Shown here: one piece after another, positions 49,618 through 59,030 of the stretch
Numbering within the stretch: position 1 is the first letter of the stretch
How the letters are laid out: each line of letters opens with the position of its first letter
Assembly (NCBI RefSeq): GCF_900102795.1
Contig: NZ_FMWG01000007.1
Span: forward strand, 165,524 to 229,523
Direction of reading: 5' to 3'
Source of the DNA: Epibacterium ulvae
GTDB taxonomy: Bacteria > Pseudomonadota > Alphaproteobacteria > Rhodobacterales > Rhodobacteraceae
Length of the DNA stretch: 64,000 bases
The notes under the pieces: generated by a model
Told to the model about the DNA's origin: nothing
What the model saw: the letters and a program-made list of their open reading frames with translations, nothing else
Database searches by the model: none
Made by a program: the position numbers and the translations under genes

Positions 49618-50931
49618 ATGCTTCGCTTTCTTTTCTGCGCACTCATTGTGGCAACCCCGGTACAGGCGGATAAGCTTGATGCCTTTGCAGCTGAACGCTT
49701 GAAAGACGCTGTTCTGCTGTTCGATCAAGAATTCCGCAATGACGAAACCGGGCAGTATTTGGATTCGATCCGATTGGACGACAGGAACGGATCACCGCTC
49801 TCCTCTATTGCGGCCAGTGGTATGGGCCTAATCAGTCTGGCTATCGGTGATGCAACCGGAGTAATCCCGGATGCCGAAATCAAGGCCGAAACGACATTAA
49901 AACATCTATTGGGCTTGAACAACGATACCGATTTTGCGGTCGAACGCTCTGTAAACGGTTGGTATCGCCATTGGTTCAATGTCAACACAGGTGCTGTGCC
50001 AAAAGGCAGCACAGAAAAGTACTCGACCATTGATACAGCAATTCTCAGCGCAGGCGCGGCTATCCTTGGGAATTATCTGATCGACCAAGCTGAACGAGAC
50101 AACACTCCAATTCCACAGGCCGCTCTTCTGGCACAACAACTGGTGATGTCGATCAATTGGACAACAGCGATCCGGGATCCTCAACGGGGCTCGATACATC
50201 TCGTATTTTATGGAGCCGATGCCGAGCGTCCAACCGACAACGTCGCGACCATTCCATTTGATGAATACGCTCTGTTGCCCTGTATGGCAGCCCGTTTCGA
50301 AAACCTAACCCGCAATGAAGGCGATGCAACGTTGTTCTGGCACAGCCACTTTGGCGATGTTGAAGAACTCCCGATGCCGCAACACGAAAACTTCACCCTC
50401 TTGGGAAAACCGAGCGGCAACGTGCCGTCACATTTTACCCATCAATTCGCGTTCTATCTGTGCGGCGACTATGCACGCGATCCAGCCTTTCTTGATGAAT
50501 TGCGCGAACTTAAGAAGGCCGATCGCCAATGGTTTGAAAGCAAAGGTGCAACGGCGGGTTTGTGGGGACTGGGTGCCGGATCCGAGATTGTTTTTGATCA
50601 ACACAACCGTATTGAAAAATACCGATATGGGGTGGCACGACTGGGGCAGAATCCCAATAAAACTGCATCGCCTGCGATCATGGCTGGCTTTTTACCTGTG
50701 GACGTGACGGACGGCACGCAGACCATCTTGGCTGAGCTTAAAGCACTTTGGGATACTGGTGCTTGTCGCTACGAACATGAAAACCTTGAATTCATGTGGA
50801 GATGTTCGGTCAAGGATCCCAGTCTACAAGTCAAACGGCTTGAAGCGATAGATTTTTCGACCTGGATGTTAGGGCTTGCGACAGCGCATCCAAATGTCGG
50901 GCTGGAATTTTTTCAGGATTACGCCTTTTGA
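49618..50931 (+). CDS. Secreted glycoside-hydrolase-like protein (glycoamylase/GH144-like)
   Basis: 437 aa with a signal peptide (MLRFLFCALIVATPVQA-D). The mature protein appears to be an (alpha/alpha)6 toroid. AASGMGLISLAIGDATG, NGWYRHWFNVNTG and STIDTAILSAGAAILG resemble the glycoamylase-type family (PF10091; GH144 beta-1,2-glucanase relatives), with acidic residues in the STIDTA region. It acts in the periplasm, perhaps trimming a beta-glucan or the glycan made by this locus. Its last 13 bases overlap the convergent ChbG-like gene. The exact family is not certain. Confidence 0.65.
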   Translation: MLRFLFCALIVATPVQADKLDAFAAERLKDAVLLFDQEFRNDETGQYLDSIRLDDRNGSPLSSIAASGMGLISLAIGDATGVIPDAEIKAETTLKHLLGLNNDTDFAVERSVNGWYRHWFNVNTGAVPKGSTEKYSTIDTAILSAGAAILGNYLIDQAERDNTPIPQAALLAQQLVMSINWTTAIRDPQRGSIHLVFYGADAERPTDNVATIPFDEYALLPCMAARFENLTRNEGDATLFWHSHFGDVEELPMPQHENFTLLGKPSGNVPSHFTHQFAFYLCGDYARDPAFLDELRELKKADRQWFESKGATAGLWGLGAGSEIVFDQHNRIEKYRYGVARLGQNPNKTASPAIMAGFLPVDVTDGTQTILAELKALWDTGACRYEHENLEFMWRCSVKDPSLQVKRLEAIDFSTWMLGLATAHPNVGLEFFQDYAF

Positions 50932-51782
50932 AATCCTGTCGCAGCGAACTGCGGGTCCAAGGTCATATCGCGTAGGATCATATCTTGCTTGAACTGTTTT
51001 GAGGCAAGATATGACAGCTCATCTGGCCTGCGAATGGCAATCGGATCCAAGACATCTGCGGTCTTGGGATAGCCCGGGTGACACATGATCAACGCTGGCT
51101 TTCCTGATTTGTGAGCTGCATCCAGCCAGACCCGCATCATGTGGCCAAAATCTTGCCCCGGTTCAAAGTCGTTAACGCCATAAAACACATCGTTGGTTGG
51201 CACGTGGTGGCGCACCAACGCTCGCTTTAATCGCCGCGCAAGGGCAGAAATGATTGCGGCACGCTGTATCGAAACTCCCAATGTCAGAATGCGGGGGTAA
51301 GACAGATCACAGGATCGAACCCAAACACCACGTGGCATGTTCAATACAGCAGTGATGACCTCATCGCGAATGCCGGGTAATATATGTGCGTGTTGGTGAC
51401 CATCGATAAAATCGGGAAGTCTACCGAAGGTTTCAGTAAAAACCTGAATCTGCCGTAAAACCTGTTCGGCGATTTCATCCTTGTGCAGCTGACGCAGATG
51501 AGCCTTTTGAATTAATGTCCCGATCGAGGGTAAAATTCCATCCGGGGCTAGATGCGGCATCAGGCCGACGGGCGCATATTCTGTAAATGTCAAATGTAAC
51601 CCAATCTGCACGGGCGTCTCGGTCGCAGCCTGCTGCAATCTACCCGCGTTTTGAGCCAGCGTGCTACCTCCGCTCATACAACTGACTGCATTCAAGCGTC
51701 CGGCCTGAACAAGTTCGATAATCCCGTCATCCGTGCCCTGATGCAGTCCAAAATCATCCGCACACAGCGTGAAATGTATCAT
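50919..51782 (-). CDS. ChbG/HpnK-family carbohydrate deacetylase (YdjC-like)
   Basis: 287 aa from the ATG at 51782 (MIHFTLCADDFG), with GGAG 10 bases upstream; the longer frame to 51839 adds residues without homology. Metal-binding motifs are CADDFG near residue 5, IDGHQHAHILP near residue 125 and MCHPGY near residue 235. Family members remove N-acetyl groups from diacetylchitobiose or hopanoid glucosamine. Its place inside the glycosylation locus suggests it deacetylates an amino sugar on the lipid-linked or final glycan. It is the only minus-strand gene of the locus. Confidence 0.85.
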   Translation of the reverse strand: MIHFTLCADDFGLHQGTDDGIIELVQAGRLNAVSCMSGGSTLAQNAGRLQQAATETPVQIGLHLTFTEYAPVGLMPHLAPDGILPSIGTLIQKAHLRQLHKDEIAEQVLRQIQVFTETFGRLPDFIDGHQHAHILPGIRDEVITAVLNMPRGVWVRSCDLSYPRILTLGVSIQRAAIISALARRLKRALVRHHVPTNDVFYGVNDFEPGQDFGHMMRVWLDAAHKSGKPALIMCHPGYPKTADVLDPIAIRRPDELSYLASKQFKQDMILRDMTLDPQFAATGFQKA

Positions 51783-51920
51783 TGTTACGTTTCTCCAGCT
51801 ATTGTCACGTGATGTTGAGAGAGCTTGAACGCCCATCATTCGACTTTGTAAGTGCTATCCTTTATTCGCAAATGACAGGCATTCCAAGATGCCACCATTT
51901 GCGTTTAGGCGGGGCTTCCA

Positions 51921-52946
51921 ATGGCATTCAGTTCTGATACTTCCCGATGCGGTCCTGAGGGCACTTCCCCGGTGCTGTCGATCATTGTCCCAATGTTTAA
52001 CGAAGCTGACAACGTGGATGAGCTGTTAAACCGGCTTGTCAGTGTGGTCAGCGAGATCGACCCGCAGTACGAGATTATTCTGATCGACGATGGCAGTCGT
52101 GATGCCACGGCCATGCGTATCGTTGAAGCTACTGAACAAAACGGTCAGATAAAATGTCTTGTTCTAAGCCGGAACTTTGGCAAAGAGGCGGCCCTGAATG
52201 CAGGGTTGTCACATGCTTCAGGGCAAGCTGTGATACAGATTGATGCGGACCTACAGCATCCCCCCGAAATCATCCGCACCTTTTATGCCGAATGGAAGAA
52301 CGGTGCTGAACTTGTTTATGGTCAACGCACATCCCGGGACGGCGAAGGCGCCGCCCGCAGCTTTATGACCCGCAGTTTTTACAGATTGTTTGCCGCGGTT
52401 TCAGATGTAAAGCTGATGAAAGGCCTTGGGGACTTTCTACTGATGGACCGCAAAGTGGTTGAGGCACTGCTGTCTTTGCCTGAACGAGAGCGGTTCACCA
52501 AGGGCCTCTATGCATGGGTTGGCTTCAAACGCGTCGCTGTCCCGTTTGAAGTGGCCCCACGTGCGCAGGGCCAATCCGCCTGGAGCATTCTGCGTTTATA
52601 CCTGTTCGCGCTTGGGGCTATCACATCATTCTCAACAGTACCCCTGAAAATCTGGACCTATATCGGACTGTGTCTTGCGCTCCCATCCTTTGCCTATGGC
52701 GGGTTTATCTTTGCCAAAACAGCAATCTTTGGGGTGGACGTGCCAGGCTATGCGTCGCTGATGGTAGCTGTGTGCTTTTTTTCCGGTATTCAACTTCTTG
52801 GGCTCGGCATCATCGGTGACTACATGGGCCGGGTTTTACAAGAAGTAAAACAACGCCCTTTGTATCTGATCAGCACAAAACATGGCTTTGAGCAGACCCG
52901 TTCTCGCAACCTTGAGGTCGCTGATATCAAGCGCCTGCGTTCCTGA
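51921..52946 (+). CDS. Polyprenyl-phosphate glycosyltransferase (GtrB-like, GT2), copy 2
   Basis: 341 aa. GT2 motifs LSIIVPMFNEADNV, LIDDGSRDAT and QIDADLQHPPE, then RFTKGLYAWVGF and two C-terminal helices. It is related to the first copy but clearly diverged, so it probably uses a different sugar or arose by an old duplication. It begins a second module with a YfhO-like polytopic protein and a second GtrA. Confidence 0.9.
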   Translation: MAFSSDTSRCGPEGTSPVLSIIVPMFNEADNVDELLNRLVSVVSEIDPQYEIILIDDGSRDATAMRIVEATEQNGQIKCLVLSRNFGKEAALNAGLSHASGQAVIQIDADLQHPPEIIRTFYAEWKNGAELVYGQRTSRDGEGAARSFMTRSFYRLFAAVSDVKLMKGLGDFLLMDRKVVEALLSLPERERFTKGLYAWVGFKRVAVPFEVAPRAQGQSAWSILRLYLFALGAITSFSTVPLKIWTYIGLCLALPSFAYGGFIFAKTAIFGVDVPGYASLMVAVCFFSGIQLLGLGIIGDYMGRVLQEVKQRPLYLISTKHGFEQTRSRNLEVADIKRLRS

Positions 52947-52961
52947 TCCTGAGCAGGTTTC

Positions 52962-55190
52962 ATGATAACGAATAACCGACGTATCACGGCCTTTTGCCTA
53001 TTGGCCATCATTGCTATCTGGGGGATCTTCTGCTGGCCTTGGCTTTTAGATGGTCGGATCATCCCATATGATGCCAAGAACCATTTCTACCCGATGATCC
53101 GCTTTGTCGCTGAGGCATGGCATTCAGGCGCAGATTTCGGCTGGAGCCCGCATCATTATGGCGGCTTTCCCATGATCGCAGATCCGCAATCAGCGATCTG
53201 GACTCCGACGTTTTGGATCCCCACCTTTATCAGTGCCACGCCCAGCATGCACTTGGTAGACGCAATTCATCTGCTGCATCTTCTGGTTGGTGCATTTGCA
53301 ATTTTTGGGTTCGGTAAAATCAGTGCCTGGCGGTGGGAAGCCTCGCTGATTGCTGCTTTGATCTACATGATGGCAGGCCCGTCAAGCTTGCGGCTTGAAC
53401 ATATGCTGATGACTGTCAGTTATATGTGGCTTGCGGTCGCGCTATGGCGGCTTAAGGCGGTGTTGGTCCATGGCGGAGCATGGCGCGGCATAGCCTTTGG
53501 TATCGCTTTGGCGCTGCTGCTGATTGACCGCAACCATGTGGCTTATCTAGGAGCGTGGCTGCTGTTTATCTACTGGTTGGCTGCCGTGTTTAGCGATTTC
53601 AAGCAGCCTCGTCCGAACGCCTTGCGGCGGGTTCACCTGCCCATTACCATCGGCGGCATCCTTGCGCTGGTCCTGATTGCTGTGCCTGTGATTTTACTTC
53701 TGCAACTGGCCAATGACAGCAACCGACCCGAGTTTTCATATCTGCAAGCCAGTTGGCAATCGCTGCACCCGGCAGCGCTATTCTCCTTTGTCCTGCCTGA
53801 ATATTTCGGGTCTTTGCGTTTGGACGGGGGTAAACACTGGGGCCCACCCAGCACCATTTGGGGTGAAAAAGGACTAAAGATCCATCGTGGGATGCTGCAC
53901 ATGTATTGCGGCATGGTGCCTTTGGTCGCGATCATATGGTTCGGTATTCTCAAACGCCAACTGCTTCGAGGCGAGGCTCGCTTTTTTACGATCGCCTGTC
54001 TTATCTGTGTGCTCTATGCACTTGGTCGCTATACGCCGGTATTCCGAGTGCTGTACGATGCCATCCCCGGCGTCGATCTCTTCCGCCGCCCGGCGGATGC
54101 CCTGTTCATCTTTGGCTTTTCGCTGGCCTTGCTAACCGGAGCCTTAGTTCAACAGGGTCTGGCCATGCGCCCGTATAGCCGAAGTCTGTGGCTGACCAGC
54201 ACGGTGATACTGGCACTGATTGCACTGTTTGCGGCCATGTTCAGGCTGGCATACAGTCTTGATCGGCTGGCCGATTTTGCCAATAGCCTAATCGTGCCCA
54301 CCGCCGTGGTTGCGGGCAGCATTCTAGCGATGGCCTTGACGAAACGCTCTGGGAAGCAAAGGCAGTTGGCCCTAATCGCATTGGTTGGGATCGTCGCTGC
54401 GGATTTAGTCTATCACTCGTCTAACACGCGCATCAACGCCCGTCCGTCCGAGGCCTATCAGGTACTGGAGCGGGCTGAAGAACATCCAATCTTTGCGCAC
54501 ATGCTACCCTTGCTGGATAAGACCGACCCGCTTGGGATACCTTGGCGAACCGAGATCATCGGGCTCGGCCCGGTGGTTCAGAACCTACCACAAATCATCC
54601 ATTCACAGGGGCTGCTCGGATACAATCCGCTGCGTCTGTCAGGATTTGAACAGCACATCGCGCCCGACATGCAGAACAATGCCAGTCTAAAACGGAATTT
54701 CGGTGACCGTATGACAGGCTATAGCAGCCCATTGGCCAACCAGCTCGGCCTGCGCTATGTGATCAGTGGTGCACCACTGCATCAGATCGACCCAGCATAT
54801 GACAGCGATCATTTTACCCTGATAGGCACCGCCAAATATAAATGGCGCACAGCTTATTTCTATGAAAACACCCGAGCACTGCCGCGCGTGGCTGTCGTGT
54901 CCGATACAGGCACCTCATTAGACCGCGAGATCTCGGTACTGGCCTATGAAAACACACACATCGCACTGCAAGTTAAGGCCGGAGCTGCCGGAACCTTGGT
55001 GCTGCGCGACTTCCATTATCCTGGTTGGAGCGCTACAGTGAACGGCCAAAAAGTACAGGTGAGCAAGCAGGATGATCTGTTCCGTGCAATTCCTCTCCCT
55101 GCCGGGTCTAGCCGCGTCGAGTTCCAGTTTAATCTGCTCACACGTGAAAACCTGCTTGGCGCAGCCAAGGCGCTAGCTTCGGCCCCTTAA
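52962..55190 (+). CDS. YfhO-family polytopic membrane protein (GT-C-like glycosyltransferase)
   Basis: 742 aa. About 12-13 membrane helices are followed by a soluble periplasmic C-terminal domain (about 480-742). PYDAKNHFYPMIRFVAEAW in the first loop, FVLPEYFGS and DLFRRPADALFIF in the middle, and RDFHYPGWSATVNG near 690 are typical of the YfhO family. Members glycosylate lipoteichoic acid or other envelope targets with polyprenyl-linked sugars. It is sandwiched between GtrB and GtrA of module 2 and is therefore the likely periplasmic transferase. Confidence 0.85.
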   Translation: MITNNRRITAFCLLAIIAIWGIFCWPWLLDGRIIPYDAKNHFYPMIRFVAEAWHSGADFGWSPHHYGGFPMIADPQSAIWTPTFWIPTFISATPSMHLVDAIHLLHLLVGAFAIFGFGKISAWRWEASLIAALIYMMAGPSSLRLEHMLMTVSYMWLAVALWRLKAVLVHGGAWRGIAFGIALALLLIDRNHVAYLGAWLLFIYWLAAVFSDFKQPRPNALRRVHLPITIGGILALVLIAVPVILLLQLANDSNRPEFSYLQASWQSLHPAALFSFVLPEYFGSLRLDGGKHWGPPSTIWGEKGLKIHRGMLHMYCGMVPLVAIIWFGILKRQLLRGEARFFTIACLICVLYALGRYTPVFRVLYDAIPGVDLFRRPADALFIFGFSLALLTGALVQQGLAMRPYSRSLWLTSTVILALIALFAAMFRLAYSLDRLADFANSLIVPTAVVAGSILAMALTKRSGKQRQLALIALVGIVAADLVYHSSNTRINARPSEAYQVLERAEEHPIFAHMLPLLDKTDPLGIPWRTEIIGLGPVVQNLPQIIHSQGLLGYNPLRLSGFEQHIAPDMQNNASLKRNFGDRMTGYSSPLANQLGLRYVISGAPLHQIDPAYDSDHFTLIGTAKYKWRTAYFYENTRALPRVAVVSDTGTSLDREISVLAYENTHIALQVKAGAAGTLVLRDFHYPGWSATVNGQKVQVSKQDDLFRAIPLPAGSSRVEFQFNLLTRENLLGAAKALASAP

Positions 55191-55197
55191 AGTTGTC

Positions 55198-55590
55198 ATG
55201 TCCCGTAAACGCTCCTCCTTGCTGCGCCAGCTCATCACGTTTTTCGGTGTCGGTGCGATTGCCACAACTTGTCATTATGCGGTGTTGTTTGCTTTGGTCG
55301 AAGGCGCCAAGGTGCTGCCGACAACAGCTTCGCTATATGGCGCATTGTTTGGAGCCATCATCAGCTATATCCTGAACCGTATCTACACGTTTCAATCCAC
55401 CGCCCAACACCGTAAAACCGCACCAAAGTTTTTTGTGATCGCAGGACTGTCAGTCGTGCTAAACACGGTCTTAATGGGCATCCTGACTTTATCGGTCGGG
55501 TTGCCCTATCCGGTAGCTCAAATGCTTACAACGGGGGTACTGATCGTCGTTACCTTTGGCCTGAACAAAGCCTGGTCATTCCGAGAGTGA
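55198..55590 (+). CDS. GtrA-family flippase-like protein, copy 2
   Basis: 130 aa, four helices. LITFFGVGAIATTCHYAVLFALVE is broken here as FFGVGAIATTCHYAVLF, with SYILNRIYTFQS and TFGLNKAWSFRE at the loop positions of the GtrA family. It starts 7 bases after the YfhO-like stop. It completes the second module. Confidence 0.9.
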   Translation: MSRKRSSLLRQLITFFGVGAIATTCHYAVLFALVEGAKVLPTTASLYGALFGAIISYILNRIYTFQSTAQHRKTAPKFFVIAGLSVVLNTVLMGILTLSVGLPYPVAQMLTTGVLIVVTFGLNKAWSFRE

Positions 55591-55719
55591 CTTTTCAAAG
55601 CGCGACACATGTATCTTATAACGAGTGCACCCACGCTCCCATTCTCTAATTTCGCTGCTCAAATATCGCAACCAAAGCCAGCGGAAAATTGATCCTTTTG
55701 ATCTTCACAACAGTCCAAC

Positions 55720-55739
55720 GAATTCAATTAATTGAATTC
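55720..55739. promoter_or_regulatory. Perfect 20-bp palindrome upstream of the NTF2-like gene
   Basis: GAATTCAATTAATTGAATTC is fully symmetric. It lies just upstream of a candidate -35 element, TTGACT (55742-55747). Its centre is 44 bases from that of the larger palindrome. Confidence 0.6.
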
Positions 55740-55754
55740 CATTGACTCTGACGT

Positions 55755-55792
55755 CCCCTTATTAATAATGAATATTCATTATTAATAAGGGG
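55755..55792. promoter_or_regulatory. Perfect 38-bp palindrome covering promoter -10 and ribosome-binding site
   Basis: The left arm CCCCTTATTAATAATGAAT (55755-55773) is mirrored exactly by 55774-55792. The core AATGAATATTCATT resembles TetR-family operators, and a TetR gene is in the same operon. A -10-like AATAAT lies inside the left arm, and the AAGGGG ribosome-binding site is the right end, 5 bases before the ATG at 55798. The RNA could also fold and hide that site. Confidence 0.75.
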
Positions 55793-55797
55793 ACCCA

Positions 55798-56739
55798 ATG
55801 ACGCGATTAACCAAACTTGTAGCGACAGTAGGTATTGCCGCATCCATTTTCATCATTCCTGTCTATGCAGAAACGAATGACGCAGGTCCTCAAGCACAAA
55901 ATGACAGCTTAATCGAAAACACGCTGAAAGCATTTGCCTATGACTGGTATGCGCGGTTCGACAACGGTGCCACGATCGAGCGGCTTTCGCCGAACCTGCC
56001 GGATACGTTCGAGTTCACCTATCCGCAAGCCACCGTCACTTCACTCAAAGCATTCGCACCATTGCACAAAGCTGTTCAAGATGGATCAATTGCCAGTGCA
56101 CATGACATCGAAGAGATATTCGTCCACCCAACCGCAGATGAAACACTTTACGAAATCGTCACGCCGCACACCTTTTGGATCGCACGCAAAGATGGCACTT
56201 TCGGCGATATCGATATCGTCAGCCGTATGCGTGTGCGCCTGAACCAAGTGACGGATCGAGACCCCGGGGGACACCTGCCAAAGATCGAGAACTACACCGT
56301 CCTGTTTGAAAGCGTTTCCGACAAAAATGTTTCGCAAAAAATTGAGAATAATCGCATTGGTACGATCTCGGATAACGATGTGAAATCTTTCGTGCACCAG
56401 TGGTTCACCGCAGCGGATGCGCGTGACGCAGATGCCATGATCGCACGCACATCGAACGGCCCGCTGAACGTAAACCTGTTGGAGGTCGAAATTTCATCTG
56501 CGGATGAGCTGCGCACTTACTTAGAAAGTAACAGCGCCGCACAGATTTGGGCGACACACAAGCCGCACAATATTTCGGTCACACATACCGAAGATGGTTT
56601 CGCTGTTCGTTTCATCGTACACTTTGAAGGTAGCATTAAAGGTGTCGGAGAGATGAAACTGACCAATGTTACCAACTGGTTGTTGATCGAAGAAGATGGT
56701 GAACTACGTCTTCGCGACTATGCATTGACCATGCTGTAA
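55798..56739 (+). CDS. Secreted protein with two tandem NTF2/SnoaL-like domains
   Basis: 313 aa with a Sec signal peptide (cleavage near VYA-E, residue 24). Two similar halves follow: residues 40-180 (LKAFAYDWYARFDNGA, later YEIVTPHTFWIARKDGTF and YTVLFE) and 195-313 (VKSFVHQWFTAADARDAD, later VRFIVHFEG). Each has the helix-then-curved-sheet pattern of NTF2/SnoaL-like domains. The function is unknown; such domains can be binding proteins or small enzymes. It is the first gene of a probable operon with a TetR regulator 15 bases downstream and an SDR. A remarkable palindrome precedes it. Confidence 0.6.
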   Translation: MTRLTKLVATVGIAASIFIIPVYAETNDAGPQAQNDSLIENTLKAFAYDWYARFDNGATIERLSPNLPDTFEFTYPQATVTSLKAFAPLHKAVQDGSIASAHDIEEIFVHPTADETLYEIVTPHTFWIARKDGTFGDIDIVSRMRVRLNQVTDRDPGGHLPKIENYTVLFESVSDKNVSQKIENNRIGTISDNDVKSFVHQWFTAADARDADAMIARTSNGPLNVNLLEVEISSADELRTYLESNSAAQIWATHKPHNISVTHTEDGFAVRFIVHFEGSIKGVGEMKLTNVTNWLLIEEDGELRLRDYALTML

Positions 56740-56754
56740 GATAAGGTCTGGCCG

Positions 56755-57327
56755 ATGCCTCGATTGACGAAAGATCAAACACGTTCAAAACTGCGCAACG
56801 CTGTTGTTGCAGAAGCCATCGAACGAGGATTCAGCGCCACTTCGGTTGCTGGTGTGGTCAAACGTGCCAAAGTGTCGGCTGGCACAGTATATGTGCATTT
56901 TGCAAACAAAGACGACATGCTTCAAAAGGTCTTTCTGGAAATAAAGACTGAGTTCCACGCGACGATGATGGGTGCAAAAGCCGAAGCCAATTCGGCTGAC
57001 ATGATCCGCCGCATGTGGTTTGATATGTTCGCCTTTGTGGGCAAGCAGCCGTCGGATTTTCTATATCTGGAATATGGAAATTCGGCACGCATTCTGACGC
57101 CAGCGCAAGAAGAGCAAACGCTTAAGATGACAGCCGAGATCAGCGAGATGCTTCAACAAGGGATCAAAGACGGCACCCTTGCAGACATCGACGTTGAGAC
57201 CCTCTCGCTTCTTCTAGTTGCGCCAGCAATGCAATTGGCCCGCCGCGCCGTTTTGTCAAACCAGCCGATATCAACTGCAACGACAGAATTGGTGTTTCAA
57301 AGAATCTGGCGCGCCATCGCCGCCTGA
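56755..57327 (+). CDS. TetR/AcrR-family transcriptional regulator
   Basis: 190 aa. The N-terminal helix-turn-helix is at residues 12-55 (RGFSATSVAGVVKRAKVSAGTVYVHFANKDDML is the classic TetR core, here spanning 23-55), followed by an all-helical ligand domain. It lies 15 bases after the NTF2-like gene and about 100 bases before the SDR. The 38-bp palindrome at the operon front is the likely operator, giving autoregulation. The ligand is unknown. Confidence 0.92.
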   Translation: MPRLTKDQTRSKLRNAVVAEAIERGFSATSVAGVVKRAKVSAGTVYVHFANKDDMLQKVFLEIKTEFHATMMGAKAEANSADMIRRMWFDMFAFVGKQPSDFLYLEYGNSARILTPAQEEQTLKMTAEISEMLQQGIKDGTLADIDVETLSLLLVAPAMQLARRAVLSNQPISTATTELVFQRIWRAIAA

Positions 57328-57433
57328 AGCAAACGCACAGTTTTCCAAACTTTAAGCCGAACTTTCGGTTTTCAATATCCGTTGCTCGGCTGGCCCGAGA
57401 TGCGTTTACAATTCCTATTCTGAGGACACGAAC

Positions 57434-58291
57434 ATGAGCAAAATTATCCTTGTCACAGGCACTTCAACGGGTCTGGGCATTTCAATTGCAGTACAAGCTG
57501 CCAAAGCTGGACACATCGTTTACGCAACCATGCGCAACCTTGCCAAACGCGAGGAGTTAGACGTGGCTGCAAAGACAGCCGGCGTTGTAGTCAATGTCAT
57601 GGCGTTGGATGTGCAGTCGCCTGAAACCATCGCGGCAGCAGTTGAGCAAATCATTCAAGAGCATGGCCGTATTGATACCTTGGTCAACAACGCAGGTTCG
57701 GGTTTTGTACGCAACATCGAACAGGCCGGAGATGCCGAAATCCAGCAGGTCATGGATGTAAATTTCATGGGAGTGGTACGTTGCACCCGCGCGGTTCTTC
57801 CGCAAATGCGCGCTAAGAAATCGGGCCATGTCATCAACATCTCGTCCGTCGGTGGACTAGTGGGACAACCTTTTAACGAAATTTATTGCGGAGCAAAATT
57901 CGCAGTAGAAGGGTTTACAGAAGCACTTGCAAGTTATGTAACCCCCGGCTTCGGCATCAACTTTACAACCATCGAGCCTGGTGGCATCGCCACAGAATTT
58001 TCTAATAATGTGCTAAAACAGGTCGCCGAAACGGGCGGCATGCTGGACGATGACTATTTGCCATTGCTGCAAAAATACGTTGGCGGCTCGCAAAACCGTC
58101 AGGATGGATCAGACATTTATCAGACTGCTGATCAAGTGGCCGAAGTTGTGATGAAAGTCATTGACGCAGAACACCCACCACTGCGTACTCGCACGTCGGC
58201 ATGGTCGGAAGAGTTTACCAAGCTGAAAACCGGCCTCGACCCGGATGGTCGGAAACAACGCGATCTCGTGGTCGAAAGCTTCCTGAACTGA
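57434..58291 (+). CDS. SDR-family oxidoreductase
   Basis: 285 aa with GAGGA before the ATG. Classical SDR: TGTSTGLG (residues 8-15), NNAGSG near residue 87, catalytic Ser in NISSVGG and the YCGAKFAVEGF Tyr/Lys pair near residue 153. RNLAKREEL after beta-2 suggests NADPH. It is the third gene of the TetR-linked group. The substrate is unknown. An SDR under TetR control often handles a xenobiotic or aldehyde. Confidence 0.88.
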   Translation: MSKIILVTGTSTGLGISIAVQAAKAGHIVYATMRNLAKREELDVAAKTAGVVVNVMALDVQSPETIAAAVEQIIQEHGRIDTLVNNAGSGFVRNIEQAGDAEIQQVMDVNFMGVVRCTRAVLPQMRAKKSGHVINISSVGGLVGQPFNEIYCGAKFAVEGFTEALASYVTPGFGINFTTIEPGGIATEFSNNVLKQVAETGGMLDDDYLPLLQKYVGGSQNRQDGSDIYQTADQVAEVVMKVIDAEHPPLRTRTSAWSEEFTKLKTGLDPDGRKQRDLVVESFLN

Positions 58292-59030
58292 TCTCCAAAG
58301 GCGGCGGTCATCAGATCGCCGCCAGGCCCAACGGTGTCGCGTTGCAAGCTGATGAAATAAAAAATGCCCTTTTTCCAAGTGGTTTGGCTGCTATGGGGCT
58401 TTGTTTCACAAATCGAGCTGAGGATACATTCGATCAATCCGACGCTATACCCAATATCATGGGCACTTGAATCATACGAAGTACAAGGCTGGGAACTGTT
58501 CTTCACGAAGTGATGACCGCATTTCATCGACACGGATTATGCTTGGTCGTATCTGGCTCTGGAACGGTCTAGCTCCCTGCAGCAGACTGGTAAGTGTTGT
58601 ACACGTCGCATGCACAAATTCATTATGCTGACTCATTTTCCGCATAGGTGAGGACATGATAGACCAAATCACATCAGCCCCTCCTTAAAGCCGTATTTGG
58701 TTGCCTGTGGCGTGACCAGCTATGAATGTGCTTCCATCACCCTCAGGGCTTAGCAGGACTTCCAATCAGCTCAAGGAGAACAGATGATTCATCGTCAGAA
58801 ACGACGACTACACGTAACTGGGCCAACTCTATGAACCACACCTGAAACCGATGGGCGTGTGCCGCAATTTGACCGTGACACCGTTGGAATTAGTCAAAAC
58901 CGGCTTCTCGAAGCATTGAAAACTTGACCTTTCACTTAATAAGCGACTTTTCGCAGCGAAAGCGGAGGGAGTGGCCAAAATACCGAATATTGCTACCGAT
59001 ACGAAGTCCACTCCTAGTCGGGCGTTTCAC
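58292..59030. other. Gene-free, possibly degenerate stretch
   Basis: 739 bases with no supported gene. A hairpin GGCGGCG (58300-58306) with CGCCGCC (58317-58323) follows the SDR stop but lacks a T-run. The remaining short ORFs on both strands show no family features and are broken by stops, which suggests decayed sequence. Confidence 0.4.

Noticed and set aside
58132..58533. 133-codon minus-strand ORF
   Set aside because: Mostly antisense to the SDR gene, and its free part shows no family features.
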